Shown piece by piece: positions 45,004-57,738 of a stretch of 64,000 nucleotides of DNA. The notes below the pieces were generated by a model that was not told where the DNA came from, ran no database searches, and saw only the letters and a program-made list of their open reading frames with translations. Origin of the DNA: Trogon surrucura (lineage: Eukaryota; Chordata; Aves; Trogoniformes; Trogonidae); the NCBI GenBank assembly GCA_020746105.1, contig CM036618.1, forward strand, positions 9,370,501-9,434,500, written 5' to 3'. Position 1 is the first letter of the stretch; the number at the start of each line of letters is the position of its first letter. A program made the position numbers and the translations under genes.

Positions 45004-48000
45004 TATGATTTTGATATTTAAATTTGGAACTTTTGTTTGCATTAAAAGCCAAATTCAAATGTACACACAGTAAATCATAAACCCCACTCTTGTTCTTATA
45101 CAAAATTCTCCAACAGCACAAAACTACTGGAGTGGTGCAGACATATTTTACTCTTGTTCCTGGTAAATTCACTTAGCACTAGGTAAAATATTTTTCTTAC
45201 TGGTATTTATGGAAGAGACTGTGGCTTTATATCTATTTCAGACTTACACTACATGGAAATATTCCACAATTATGGAAGCATTACTAGCTATTATTTCTCC
45301 TACAGTTCACCTGGAAGATATTTCAAGAAGTCATGGAGAAGTGGAGAAACATTTATCCATACAGTTTGTAGCTGTCAGGTTTATGTGAGAAAAATCTCTT
45401 TTGTAGTTACTGCTACAAATAGGTAATAACAGGGAAATTTAGGGAGGGATTCAGTTTCAGTTCTTGATCCCTACACAGGCAACTTTTCTGCCAAAAATAA
45501 GAGTGCCAGCTGACAGAGGATTGGGAGGGTGAGAAACAAAGTAGTAAAGGGCAGTTAAGGATAATGAGAAAAACACATCCCTTCAGCTGACTTCTGCTCT
45601 GTCTTCCTTTCCTTCTCAGATTGGGATAAGATAATGAGAAACCCATGCTTTGAAATCTGGGCCCTCTACTGCATTAAAAAAAAGTATAATGGGAGGAAAT
45701 ATGGCTAACAAAACCAGTGAAAGACATGCCGTTCTTTAATTCACTTGGTTCCTGGCACTCTGAGACGCATTTTTTCTTGGGTTGTTGCTCTTGGGTTTTT
45801 TTAAGGGATGGTGGCTTGTAGGGTTACTGTGTTCAGCGAAGTGTGACTGAGCCAACCAACAGGACTGCAGAAAAACAAGATGGTTTTGTGTATTCATCCA
45901 ACTTTGTACACCCAGCCTCGTCACTGAAGTGAGAGACAGCATAATCTGATGGATGAGTGCAGCAGAGCTACCGAGGTCTAATTAGAACTGGGGGCAGACT
46001 TGCATCTGGGCAACTGTCATCCTTTTCTTCTCTTTTCTGTTCATGGATTTCCTGTTGTTTTCATTATTCATAATTTATAATATGGGTGAATCAAAGGTCT
46101 TGACCAGAACTGGAATCCTACTGTGCCTAGCGCTAATTAGATGTGCGTGCACGTGTGTTTGTGTGTGTATGTGAGCATGTGCACATATGGAAGCATCCCT
46201 GAGTGGAGGAGCCTGGGTCCAAGAGACACAAGAATAACCGAACCATAGGGAAGCAGGGAAAGGATGCGGGAATTAATCATCAGGTCCTGATTAACACACT
46301 TACTTAGTTGTACCATGTTTGGTTGTTTGTACTGATATATTTACAACCAGATGGTGATGTTTAAACATTTGTTTGGTATTTAAAAATGTTCCACAATGTT
46401 TTGCGCAGACAAATGTTGATACCAGTCGTTCTGGGTGCATTCAGTAAACAGGGAGTCTATGGTGATTGACATAGATGTAGAAAACAAATGTTCAATACCT
46501 AATCCTAGTGAAATAGATTTTTGACCTGAATGTAGAGCCCTATTCCAGTTCCTGGGTTGCCCAGAATTTGCTCCACAGGGATCAGATTCTCGCCTGGACC
46601 CCCTCTGCTGCTACCAACAGCTGATGTTTTGAAGAGCTATATTAGAAGAGATGTCTGATGTAGGTTGGAGCTTATCCTAGGAGACTTACAAAGGCTTCCA
46701 CAGCAAGACTATGGAATATCGAGGACTTAAGCACACTCAGTTCAAAAGGATTTGAGTCTCTAGCTAGTGCTATAAGGACTAGAACCGGCTACTTTGTGCA
46801 TGCGTTAGATATGGCCATGTTACCCGTTACACAGACTAAACCAGACTTCTTTCCTGCACTGGATGATGTTGTCCTGGCACCACCTGTACTTTGAGGGGCA
46901 TTTCTAACTCCTTTTTGGCCTGAGGAAGAAGCAGCCGAGAAATGGAAAGGGATTATTTGTTTTCTTGCCTTTGAGTACTGCACTGGGCAAGTTAAACTTT
47001 GGTATAGGTTGTTCTCACAGCCCTATAAGGCATGCAATGTGCTGAGACATGTCTTTAGTACAAGTGTGCATTATGTCTTGCAGGGACAAGAAAGCAAGAT
47101 AAGTCATAGAAGATGGGCCTAGCCAGTCCTACAAGGCTGAAGTGCCAGCAAAAGTGTCTGCAAACTTGAAACTGGGGGCTTAAAATGGGCCATTAAAGAT
47201 AAATCAAGTGTTTTACTGCAACATGCAGTACTATAAAAGGACAAGAAATGATGCAGAAACAAATGCACAGCGTCATATAAGTGCAGAGAAGTACTTCAGA
47301 AAAACTAGCACATTATTTAGATATTATTGCTGGAATAAAAACGTTCTTCCCCCTATTTTAGAATGTCAAACCCAATTTCTGTTTCCCAGGACAGAAGACC
47401 ACGGGGTCAACCTGGGATGTCCTGGAGGATTGTTTTGCAACGTCTTATAAACTATGTCTCATTGTTATTCTTTACTGAATTGTCACGTGGAGAGTTGAAT
47501 CTGAGTTCATGTATCTTAGGTTAAGGATGGTTTCAACTTTGGAGATTTATGGGGTATTCTCCAAATTCATTGCAACTTTTTTTCGGCAGTGCTAGTGTAG
47601 TGACATTGGATCACATGGACAGGGTAATCCTTCATCTGCCAGACCACTTGCAAAGCTGAATATCCAGTCTCCTACTTTTCAGCTCTGTTTAGTGCATGTA
47701 GGTAACACCAGCTGCTCCCTCTCCAGATACTTCAAGTCATTTCCAAATAGTTGCACTTCACATTGACCACAGTATGGCATATGGCATATGGCATATGTCC
47801 TCACCACTTAATAATATTGAGCTGATGCTCAAACTGTGGTCAGAAATCAGTCTACATAAAACCGTGCTTCTGCAGTGAACTTTTGCTGTGGCTGCCTGCT
47901 GATGTATTACTGTTTTTTTGGATGTGTGGTGTCTATGTATGTCTCTGGTGGCCCTATGTCCTAACGGAAAGTGAAAGCTTGGAGATTGTGATCATGACAA

Positions 48001-48647
48001 TGAGTAGGAACTCCCATGTGGGCCAGTGACATGTTGTGACAGATGCTGTGCACACAGAATAAAGCTATGGTTGCTATGCTGAAACAGGACTGAAAAAGAT
48101 GAATAAAATAATTCTTCTGTCTCAAGCAGGCTGGAAACACGTTAGGAACAAATGCCAGAAAGTGGATCTGGGTTAACATTTGGAAAGTGTATGCATGTCT
48201 GGAGGATGGTTTAAGCCGTTCTATTTTTACTTTGAAAGGGAGCAGGAGCACTCTCTCAGTCCATTCTCAACTGACAGGATCACAACTGTTAGAGGGGGCA
48301 ATGAATACTAAGGCTTAGTAACTTATTAAATTGCTCCAGTTATGTCACTGTTTGAATATGGCAGAAAGCTGAACTGAAGTCATTTAGATGCCTTTGAAAA
48401 CTTGTTTTTTGTGGCTGCAGATTTTAGGCCAGCTTTCCTGGGGTGATTTAAGCCTTCAGAGAGGAGAGATATATTTCAGATACTGATTTACAGCTTGCCA
48501 TAGGTAGGCTGTTATCTCCTTGCCTTGTGACACTGTGTTGGGTACAAATTCGGAAGTTTGCTAGCAGTCAGTTATCAGCTGTAGATTACAGCAGCATTAG
48601 ATTTCAACTAACGATCTTTGCACCTGAGTTCTACAGAATTTACCAAA
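45004..48647. other. Unique sequence with small simple repeats
   Basis: No gene is seen. An alternating TG/CA-rich stretch lies at 46142-46188, and a 7-bp unit GGCATAT is repeated three times at about 47775-47796. Other frames are short. Confidence 0.5.
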
Positions 48648-48672
48648 ATGGTGCTGCCAGCTGAAGATGCAG
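48648..48672 (+). other. Candidate first coding segment of a small spliced frame
   Basis: An ATG in good context (accaaaATGG) opens 8 codons (MVLPAEDA plus one base) and ends at CAG followed by gtagga, an acceptable splice donor. Joining to the exon-like segment at 49124 keeps the frame open. This is speculative: there is no RNA evidence, and the donor is not ideal at position +4. Confidence 0.2.
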
Positions 48673-49123
48673 GTAGGACTTTGTCTTCTATTTGTGTGCG
48701 CTGTGTACTCTTTAGCTTTCCTTCCAAAAATTCAGGCATGAGAAGTGTGTTGAGATTGCAGAAGCAACTGATTATTTGAGGTGGGTAGAAAACAGGGCTG
48801 CTTTATTCCCTTTGGGTGAACATTAAAACTAGTGGATCAGAAGTGGGTATGGGCAGGGACAAGCAAATCCTAAGTGAGAGACATTAATTCCTTGTTTAAT
48901 CGAACGCAGTGATTTTTCTACTGAAAAGCCGATGGGTTTAAAGCCATTTACTTTTCTTTGAAAGGAGTAATTTTGATGGTGACACAGCTGGTGGTTTTTT
49001 ATCATAGTTACATCATAGGTGTATCACTTTTCTGATCTTAATTCACAGGCAATATCTTTCACACGGCTGGACTTCATGATATAATAAACAGTCTAACTAT
49101 CCTTGTCTCTGTTTTATTTGTAG

Positions 49124-49273
49124 TGACTGAGGTATTAGAAAGCAAGAAGCTTACGAACGTTTTTTGTGAGCAGTCATCCAAAATGGGGTGAAGAATGCCT
49201 TTCCAATGAATTAATCTTTCTTGCATTCTGATTAGGTACAAGCTGTTGACTTTATGCCTTCTCAGCTGTAAAG
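49124..49273 (+). other. Well-formed exon-like segment
   Basis: A 150-nt segment is bounded by a strong acceptor (branch-like ctaac at 49092-49096, then a T-rich run ending in ttgtag at 49123) and a strong donor (AAAG followed by gtaaga at 49274). Two of the three frames hit a stop within the first six bases and the third at 49189-49191, so it cannot be an internal coding exon. If real, it is part of a non-coding RNA or an untranslated exon. The third frame, joined to 48648-48672, would give a 30-codon peptide ending in SSKMG. Confidence 0.3.
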
Positions 49274-50478
49274 GTAAGATACTTGAATGCTTCTGTGAAA
49301 TCTATTTTTAATCATATGGGCACAAAGCACTTGATTTAGCTCTTGCTGACATTGGTTTAAATTAGAAGGATCACTGCTAAAGTCATTAAAACCTATGATG
49401 ATTTGGGTTAAAACCTAAAATATAATGAAACTAGGCTAAAGTCAAAATAGAGCAGACTTATGTAATTGCAGTCATAATAGTTCCACTGACTTTCCTAAGT
49501 CATGAAATATGCTGCTGCCTGAAGTTTTTCTATTGAAAGGTATCAACACCATATATTATCTGCAACACACTTATTTTTAGAGGGCCATAGCCTTTTTCAT
49601 TTCTTTGACGTAGTATAAAATCCTGAAGTCTGAATCAATCTGTCTTAAAATCAGGGCATTGAGCCCAGTCCTAAACTCTTTCTCTTTTATTAGACCAAAT
49701 AATCCTCCTTCTTATCTAGGTACAAATTTACTTATCTGGTTTTATGTCCATTCATCCATCCATATACTAATAAAACCCTTGTCAGTGCTGAATTTCAGGG
49801 CTCTATTGAACATTTCTACTAGTTTTTAAAAGACAAGGACTTTAGTAACCCAATTCACTGTAATTTCAACACTATGAACTACCTTCAGCTCCATGTTTTC
49901 TGCAGAAATCTGATCACATCTGGATAAGGGTAATTTAACAGGTTTTCTTCCCCTTTTGCCTCCTCTACTTATCTGATACTGTTAAACACTCAGCTTTGTT
50001 CTCTCTCTTAGTACTTTTTGACTTTGTGGCTGTAATGGCAAATCACATTATATTTCACTTTCTCCTTTGGTGTAGCTTTCTGAAGGTTTATTTTTTTTCA
50101 GAGGTCCTTGTTTTGATCTTTCATAATGCCATGTGACTGAAGAGGAAAATGATGAGCCAAGAGACTCTTTAAACTGTCCCACTGGTGAATTTCTGCCCAT
50201 CTGCTTTGAAATGCGTTGTAGTGATAAATGCCACTTTGCCTCGAACTGCTGTATCTAGAGGTTTTTTTGCTTATGTATTTTAATCCGTAGTAAGATATAG
50301 TAGAAATAAAGATAGAGCAATAGGTGAAGAGATAAAATTATTATTTTTTTTTATTCTTTCATAAAACCACAGAAAGGCAACACTGTGTTTTCTCACTATA
50401 TAAAAAATGGATTTTTGATTTCCTTGTAAGAGGTGGCAGGCTCTGACCAACATTTTTGGAGCTGTATGGACATCTAAT
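49274..50478. other. Unique sequence, no gene seen
   Basis: No further matching exon or repeat is recognised. Confidence 0.5.
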
Positions 50479-50540
50479 GGTGCAGCCAAGGACTAGTGAG
50501 TGGGATTTTGGTGCAGCCAAGGGCTGGTGAGTGGGATTTT
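50479..50540. repeat. 31-bp perfect-length tandem duplication
   Basis: Two adjacent 31-bp copies (50479-50509 and 50510-50540) begin 'ggtgcagccaagg' and end 'gtgagtgggatttt', differing at two positions (A/G in both). It is a local duplication; each copy contains a GTGAGT donor-like hexamer. Confidence 0.95.
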
Positions 50541-52949
50541 CAGTAATATTACCTGCCTTTTTGAAAATACCAGTGGAATTTTATGTATTTTTAATAGACT
50601 ACCTCCCTCTCCAAATAAAGCCCCAAGCATCTAATCCAGTACTCTCTGTAGGAATCAGTGCAAAAAATGACCAAATGGAATTCAACTGCTTGAATATAGG
50701 AGTGATTTTAAATGACCAAGGATATCTTACCTGGCCTCTAGCTGTTTCTCTGCCAGGTTGTCCCATTGGTCTGAAAAAGGTCTGCCTGTGGCCCTGTGGC
50801 ATTTCTATCACCCTGCCAAAATCCCTCAGGCACCCTGGGACATCTATGATTAGACACCTGAATTATTTACAGAGTTTGCTTTGAATTGCCCTGTGGCAAT
50901 TTCTCAAAGCCAGTATCAGATTCTAGGGGCTTCGAGGAATTTTTAACATCGATTTTCATAGAGGAAAAGATTAGTTCAGGCAGGATGAAAAGCACAGTTC
51001 TTGATCCTTCAGGATGACAATGCAGGTTAATTGGTTGGGTATCTCTGTAGTCACAGTGACTATGTACTGTAGTCTGGGTGAAAATTTTTATTCCAAAAGT
51101 TGCTGACATTTTGATCATAAATGTGAGAAAATTTAAAAGAGAGCTAAATTTTTCCCTTTGGACTCAGGGAAAAAAAAACCCCAAACAGGCTACATGTATG
51201 TAGATCTGAAAGTAGAAGTTGATTTTGATGTGCCATTTTCTGCTGCTGAGTAGAAAGTGAAAACAGCCATATGATTCATAATTTCAAGGCAGAGACTCAT
51301 CTGCTACTAACCAGATCTCAATTCTAACATCACAGTAGAGAACAGCCTCTTAAATGGAAGGGAAATCTCTCTTCTGGCATGAATGGCCTCTGCAATTCGG
51401 GCCCTTTATTTCAATACCTTTCCCTGTAGGTTACTCTATATACAGGGCATAAAGGTCTTTTTGAAAGCTGTCTACAATCTCAGGAGCCACTTAGGGTTTG
51501 GTCCCAGGGGCCTGGAGGTTTTTCCAGCCTCAAATCTCTCATAACATTGCTGCCTGTTCTACAAGAGAAGTTAAACCAGCACTAACACACTGCCCCGGTG
51601 GGACAACGCAAATGTCACCACTGGGCGTCTGCTCCTTCCCTTGAACAACCCAGTTTTGGATTGCCTGAAATGCACCCTTGTGAGGGTGAAGTATGCACGG
51701 ATACCCACTGCTGTGGGGTTGTTCTTTTTCACGTGCACAGTGACGCTGTTCTTGGGAGCTGACGATGCTCAAGAACTGTAATTAAGACCGTCAAATGCAA
51801 TGGTTCCAGGAAAGCCTTAGAAATATCACAGAGCTCAAAGATGATCCTACCTGCCTTCTTTCTGCTCGATATCAGCTTTGCATATTCTACCTGAGTTTTC
51901 AGAACAAAGCTAATTGTTTCTTGAACGGCATCAAAAGCATTAACAGCTCTGGAGGACACTGTATATAATAACTCAATGCATTCAGCACTGCCTTAAATGT
52001 TGTGCAGTCGTTTGTACCTGAGTTAAAAGTGACTGCAAACTGGCTGTGAAGCTCTTCTCTGACCTAGGCACATCAGTGGTGAATTTCACCTTGTGCGCTT
52101 CTTATACATAGTTTTTGTGTGGCGGTGGAAATCTGCAAGGCAGTTGAGTGTCTGACTTCTCCTTCTCCACGGTGTTAGTTTTGGATTTAAACAGTGACTT
52201 TGTTGTCTCGATAGCATGAGGAACTCTGTAAACAAGTGTACTGATGATACACAAGTACTAATAGATTCATTCGGGTTCTTTTTACTCTGCTGGCTGTGCA
52301 AAGCTAAAGAGAGGGAAAAGCAGCAACTTATTTTTGCCAAAAAGTAAACGTATAATCCCCAAATGCACTAGGAGAGCTATCCATTGAGGAAGAAAACAAC
52401 GTTTGCAGACTCCACTTTTACGCTTCAACTTGTTCTTCTTAGCAGGTCACACCCAATTATCGGGTGATTTGTTAAACCTGTCACTGCATACAAATTGACT
52501 GCCATCCTCCTGGAGGATGGGGATTTTTGAAATAGTTGACTGTAGACTTTATTCTGTCTGAACTGCAAGAGAGATGTGCTTTTTTAGGTGTAGTTTTTTT
52601 TTGGTTTGTTGGTTTTTTTTTTGCTTTTAAGCAAATGCCAAAATACAGGGAAGTTAAATTGTGGGATAAAAGAGCCTTAAGACTCCATCACTTTGCTTTC
52701 CTAAATTGTTTTCTAGCTCGTTTTTAGTAACATAACTCTATTATTGATTAAAGTAGACTGTAATATACAGCCCTTACCTTACAGAAGGAAATGCAAAGCA
52801 CTCATCCTTTCTTCTCTTAATTCACACAGCTGCTGGAATTTGGAGTCTGTAATGCTATACATGGGTAAAGATTTATATTCAGCTGTGTACATTGCACTAA
52901 TTTTTTGAGCATCAGTAGCCTAATACAGATAAGAAATAATTTAAATATA
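50541..52949. other. Unique sequence, no gene seen
   Basis: A 117-codon plus-strand frame at 50531-50884 has no recognisable motif. Nothing else is supported. Confidence 0.5.
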
Positions 52950-53160
52950 CACTCCTTTTGAGCCAAGCACCTTAAAGCAACTTGCTAAACATAAATTGAT
53001 CTTCACAACTTCCTGGTGAGTGAGGGAAAGGTTGTTATCCTGATTTGACTTGTGAGACAATTGAGGAACACAGAAGATAGGAAACTTGCTAAGTCTACAA
53101 AGTTTTATGGAAATGAGGATGGAATGCAGATGATTGGGCTCCCTGTCCTCTTTGTTAAAC
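52950..53160 (+). mobile_element. MIR-like SINE, nearly full length
   Basis: Blocks in the right order are: 'agcaccttaaagcaacttgc' (5' part), 'ttcacaacttcctggtgagt', 'gttgttatcctgatttgact' with 'tgtgagacaattgaggaaca' (core) and 'ggaaacttgctaagtctaca'. A late segment resembling the 3' end follows ('gattgggctccctgtcct'). It is old and diverged. Confidence 0.65.
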
Positions 53161-56100
53161 TTAAAACATTGCTTCTGCCTGGAGGCATGACTGTTAATAG
53201 ATACTCTGAGGTTGGTATCGAAGCAAATATGAACTAGAGTTACGTTGTGAAGAGGGTGGATATGGCTTTATATTGGTATGGCTAAATATTGGCCAAGAGC
53301 TGTTTATTTTCTCAATAGAAAAAAAACCAAAAACCAAACAGAACCCCACAACGAAAAAGCTCAACAACGCACTAAGGACTTGTGGCTTCTCGTAGTTCTC
53401 TGACGTGACTTTTGTGGTCATCACCTTTAGGGTGTTTCTAAATGCTTTTGACAGCACAGGTTGTGCTCGCTTCTGATCTGTGTTGACATGACAAATGGGA
53501 GGAGGATTTCCTGTTGGTGTAAGTCAGAACAGCTCCACTCAGAACAGCTTGAATACAGGGATGTCAACGTGCACAATATTTGTATTTTCAGCATATCTGC
53601 TATCCCACGTTTTGTTTCCAGATGCCAATGATTGATATTAAATTTTTTTTTATAAAAATAGTTTCATTGTTATATTTTCTTTGAGACTATTTTAAAAGAA
53701 GGTTGGCAAACTGAAAATTCACTAAAAAAGGAGAAAAGAAAAAGGAAATGTGTTCTTTAACAAGTTAGAGTGCTAAGAGTCTCTAGAATAGTGCACAACT
53801 TATTGGTTTCTCTGATATAATTCATTGGACCACCTGCTGCCCACGGACATCTGCTAAGCTATAAAGTTGAACTAACTTTGATCATACAGAAGAGAGATTG
53901 GACTGTACACTTTCCTCCAGTGACTGGAAAATGGTTACCAAGTGGGGGGGAATTGTCATATGTGATCTGTTTCTACTGTGCTGCTTGACTAGGTACTGAT
54001 AATTCAGCAATCTGACAGGTTATGGCTTGGGAGAACAGCACAGTCATTTAAGATTATCTCTTTTAGTTTAAAATGCAACAAGAGGAAATACAAGAAGTTG
54101 TGGCTGAAGTGTAAATAAAATAAAATAAATAAAAGTAGAAATGATATCCCTCTCCTAAAAGGAAATGCTCTCATCTTTTCATTGTATTTAATTTGTGAAG
54201 CATGAGATGAGAAATCTGGAACTGCCAAGTTAGTTTAGGAAAAAAGTGGAAAAATGAATTGAAAATTTCAGAAACTTTTTTTTCTTGTAGTGTAAAATGA
54301 CATTTTAAAAAACACCAGCAACCAAAGTGTCATTTTATGTGATGTGCAGCCATTGCTGGGACTGGAATCTGAATGATTTTGATTCATTGCTCTCCAGGTA
54401 CCGGGGAGCCCTATAGGAACACTGTGGAGGACAGTGCAAAAGCTAAGGCAACTTTATCCTTGCTGACAAATCAAACTTCGAAAAGACAAATTGTTCTTTA
54501 GAGCACAAGGGTCATTCGTTTGTAGTCAGTGATTGTTGCAGCGTTAGGAGACAGCTGGTAGCAATGGGAAATAATCAACGAATACCTTTAACAACTGGCT
54601 TCTGTGTATAGCTTGGCACGCATATATATATACATGGAAATATACACTGCAGTGTTTTAAAATGTGTGTATGTCTCTGTGTTTCTGTGCCTATTACTGTC
54701 ATCTTGTGAAATCAGCCCTTTCATGAAATAATTGCAGGTTTCAGGGATTTTTGCCAACTGACTGGCATTACAGGTGTTCTGTATGATATGCCTGGATGAT
54801 ATGCCTGTTTCACTTGGTTTTATAAACTGACAGAAGGTGAGTCCTGGCATTATCCATGTGCTTTCACACTGTGGTTATGTGGGAAATAATGTCTCTAGCT
54901 ACTTCTTACGATTCAGGGAATTAATAAACAACACAAGTGATAGAAAGCAGAAGAGCAGTCATGCATTTTTCAGTCCTTTGGAGATTCCCTAGCCGTGGGA
55001 CAACATGCCCTTTTGTTGACTCTCCTTCTGGGAACTTTCTTACACTCAAAATTTCTCCAAGTAGGTCGTTTCCATTTAATATCTGTATTCTTCATAGGTT
55101 ATTTCTTCCAATTTGTTTACTGGAGTGTGAAGGAGAAACTGTTGTTCTTCACGTGGGAGCCTCTTATATTCGGCTCCCACTGAGCACTAAAATCATGCTT
55201 ATGTCCAGAGGTGCTTCAGGAGATAAGTGGGCTCAGTTTCAGATAATCAGAACACATTAGGATTTAAAAATTTGGGGAATGGCTGGCACATGACTCCTGC
55301 TGTTCTGGTGTTGGCTGTGGTGGGGCAGTGTGTTAGAAGTTGCTCCAAAGTTAGCAATTTGGGAGAGGGTGAGGTTGAACTGGAGAAAACCAACTCATTT
55401 TCTTTTTTTCCAGGTGCATGGCAGGGTCTCAGAGCATGTCTGAAACTGCTCCTATGACCCCATCTCTTGCCCATAGTATTAAAAAAAAAAAATCATAAGG
55501 GCAGAAATCCTGCAGAATTTTAGTTGCTGTTGGTAGTGGACTTGTCACCTGCTCTCCTTCCACTCGTATCACAAATAGGTCTTTCCTCTGTGTGGTAGGC
55601 AGTGGGTACTCTGAGAGGTTTTAGAGCTGGGGTTGCTCCCTTGGACAATGGTCAGCACTTGAAGGTGCTCATTGATGGAGTCCAGCACACTGCCAGTTGC
55701 TCTCGTGGGTCATTCATTCAGGTGCTTCCGACATGGAACCTTTCCTTGGCAGATGAGTGTGGGTCCCATGTCCTAGAACTAGTAAGAGTTAAACTGTCAG
55801 ATTATAACTTAAGAGGGAATGCCTTCAGCACACCTCTATGGGAACACTGAGAGTGAAAGATGCCTGCAGTGAGCGACATAAATGCAGGCACTAGCAGGAG
55901 GTCACCCTTGTCCCAGGGTAACTACTGTGAGTAGCACCTGTCTGCTGCGTATAGACAGGACTCAGATTTCCTCTCGTGGCTAGAATTTCATCACTGGAGA
56001 AACTTGTAACATCTCATTTGATAGAAAAGACCAAGCAAATTAAAAGGGTGAATGCTGAATCATGAATATAGAGATGAACAAGAAATGAATGATAGGGAAA

Positions 56101-57738
56101 ATTTATTTTCTCTTTGGTATTTCTAGCTGTATACACGTTCAGTTCCCACCCTCCTTCCCCTCCTCTCTGAGCCCCTACAATCTGTTTTAGAGTGTTTTTT
56201 GAAAGCATTTATTTTGTAAAATGAAAAAAAAGATCGCTTTATGAAATAGTCTCAATTTTGAAAATAAATGTTAGCTCTACGATGTGAATGACTGTGTTGT
56301 TTTAGATACAAATACAAGTATATAGTTTTAAAAATAAATGTAATAGAAGCATTGTTTCACTTATACCATGATCCAAGAGAAACTAGGTTTAGACATTACC
56401 CACAATGCTAATCTATGATATCTGGTGGTTTTCTGAAATAATTGAAAATTTTAGTCATATCTGGGATTGAAGCAGTCATTTCATGAAATGCCTGAGTATT
56501 TTAGACATTTTGTAAAATGACTAGTTTACTGTATGGCTGCAACATACACACATGCAGATTTATTGAGGAAAGAAGGGGGAATTTCAGTCCTGTGATAACT
56601 CCATTTTTTTCTCCTCATCCTGTTACAGTATAGGCAGCCAGGATGACTTTTCTGTGCTGTGCTTTACAGAGTTTTCTTTGTCTCTTAGAAAAACAAAAAG
56701 ATTTGTGAATCCTGGGATAAGTGTCTATGTCATGTCTCCTCTGATACAGAGACTGGGGTCCATGTGTTCTTTGTAGCTTGCTGTTTGTGTGGAGCACAAA
56801 CCTGTACCTCATTTCTATTTCTGATTTATATCAGATGTGCTTCTTTGCCTCCTCTCTGTAACTATTTCACCTGAATGTGTTACACAGACTATTGGTGAGT
56901 AAAAATATAGAGATTATTATATTGAAACAAATACAAAGATTGTGGGATTTGGATCTGGCCCAGTAAGAATTGTTTCAAAATATTCTGTTTCAAGGTTTAA
57001 CACACTCATAAGTGATCGTAAGGGTTGACAATTTGGCTGTATTTTACTCTAAGGCTAATCCATCATAACCCAGGGAGACATGCTCATGCCCATGCTTTTC
57101 TTTGACAGGTTTTAGGTTTGCAGGTTACAGAAATTAATAATTTGGCATATCTATGTATCAAAGTTCTCCTTGGATTTCAGTTTACTTCGAATATTTTCTC
57201 ATGGGTTCTACGGTGTAGGGCATATTCAATCAATTTATCAAGAATTATTTTCCAGACTGAAGCACTTTTACCTTTGACTTTTTCTAGTACTGGATATCCT
57301 ATTGCAAACTACAGCCAGATGATATAAGTTTGAGATATGGACTTAGTAAGTCTTTTAGTTGTATTGATTTTTGCATGAATTTGAAACACAAACTCAATGT
57401 CTTTCTAGTCCAAATAACAGAAGTCATGATCCTACTTAATGTACTGCAGAAAGGAAGATGAAACCACAGCTGGCAGCATCTTGAAAAGATTATGTATTTC
57501 AGGTAAGCAGTTCATGCTTCATTGGCTCCTTCCAGCCAGCTAATGAATAAAGGTGCCCGTTTGCAAGCTTTTCTCTGAAGCTGATTAATTATCTTCACAA
57601 ATTTTACTTTATTCATATAGTGATCATCTGAGATTAAACAAATCCCTAAGTATTCAATATGCTTGTAGTCCATTAAGAAGAGATCTAATATCCATCCACC
57701 TATCCATCCACTCATTCATCAAACTGTATCTAAGAAGT
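53161..57738. other. Unique sequence, no gene seen
   Basis: No gene is supported. It includes a perfect 8-bp inverted repeat with a 14-nt loop at 55861-55890, an A-run at about 55482-55493 and an AT-rich run at 53640-53665. A 107-codon frame at 54937-55260 has no known motif. Confidence 0.5.
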
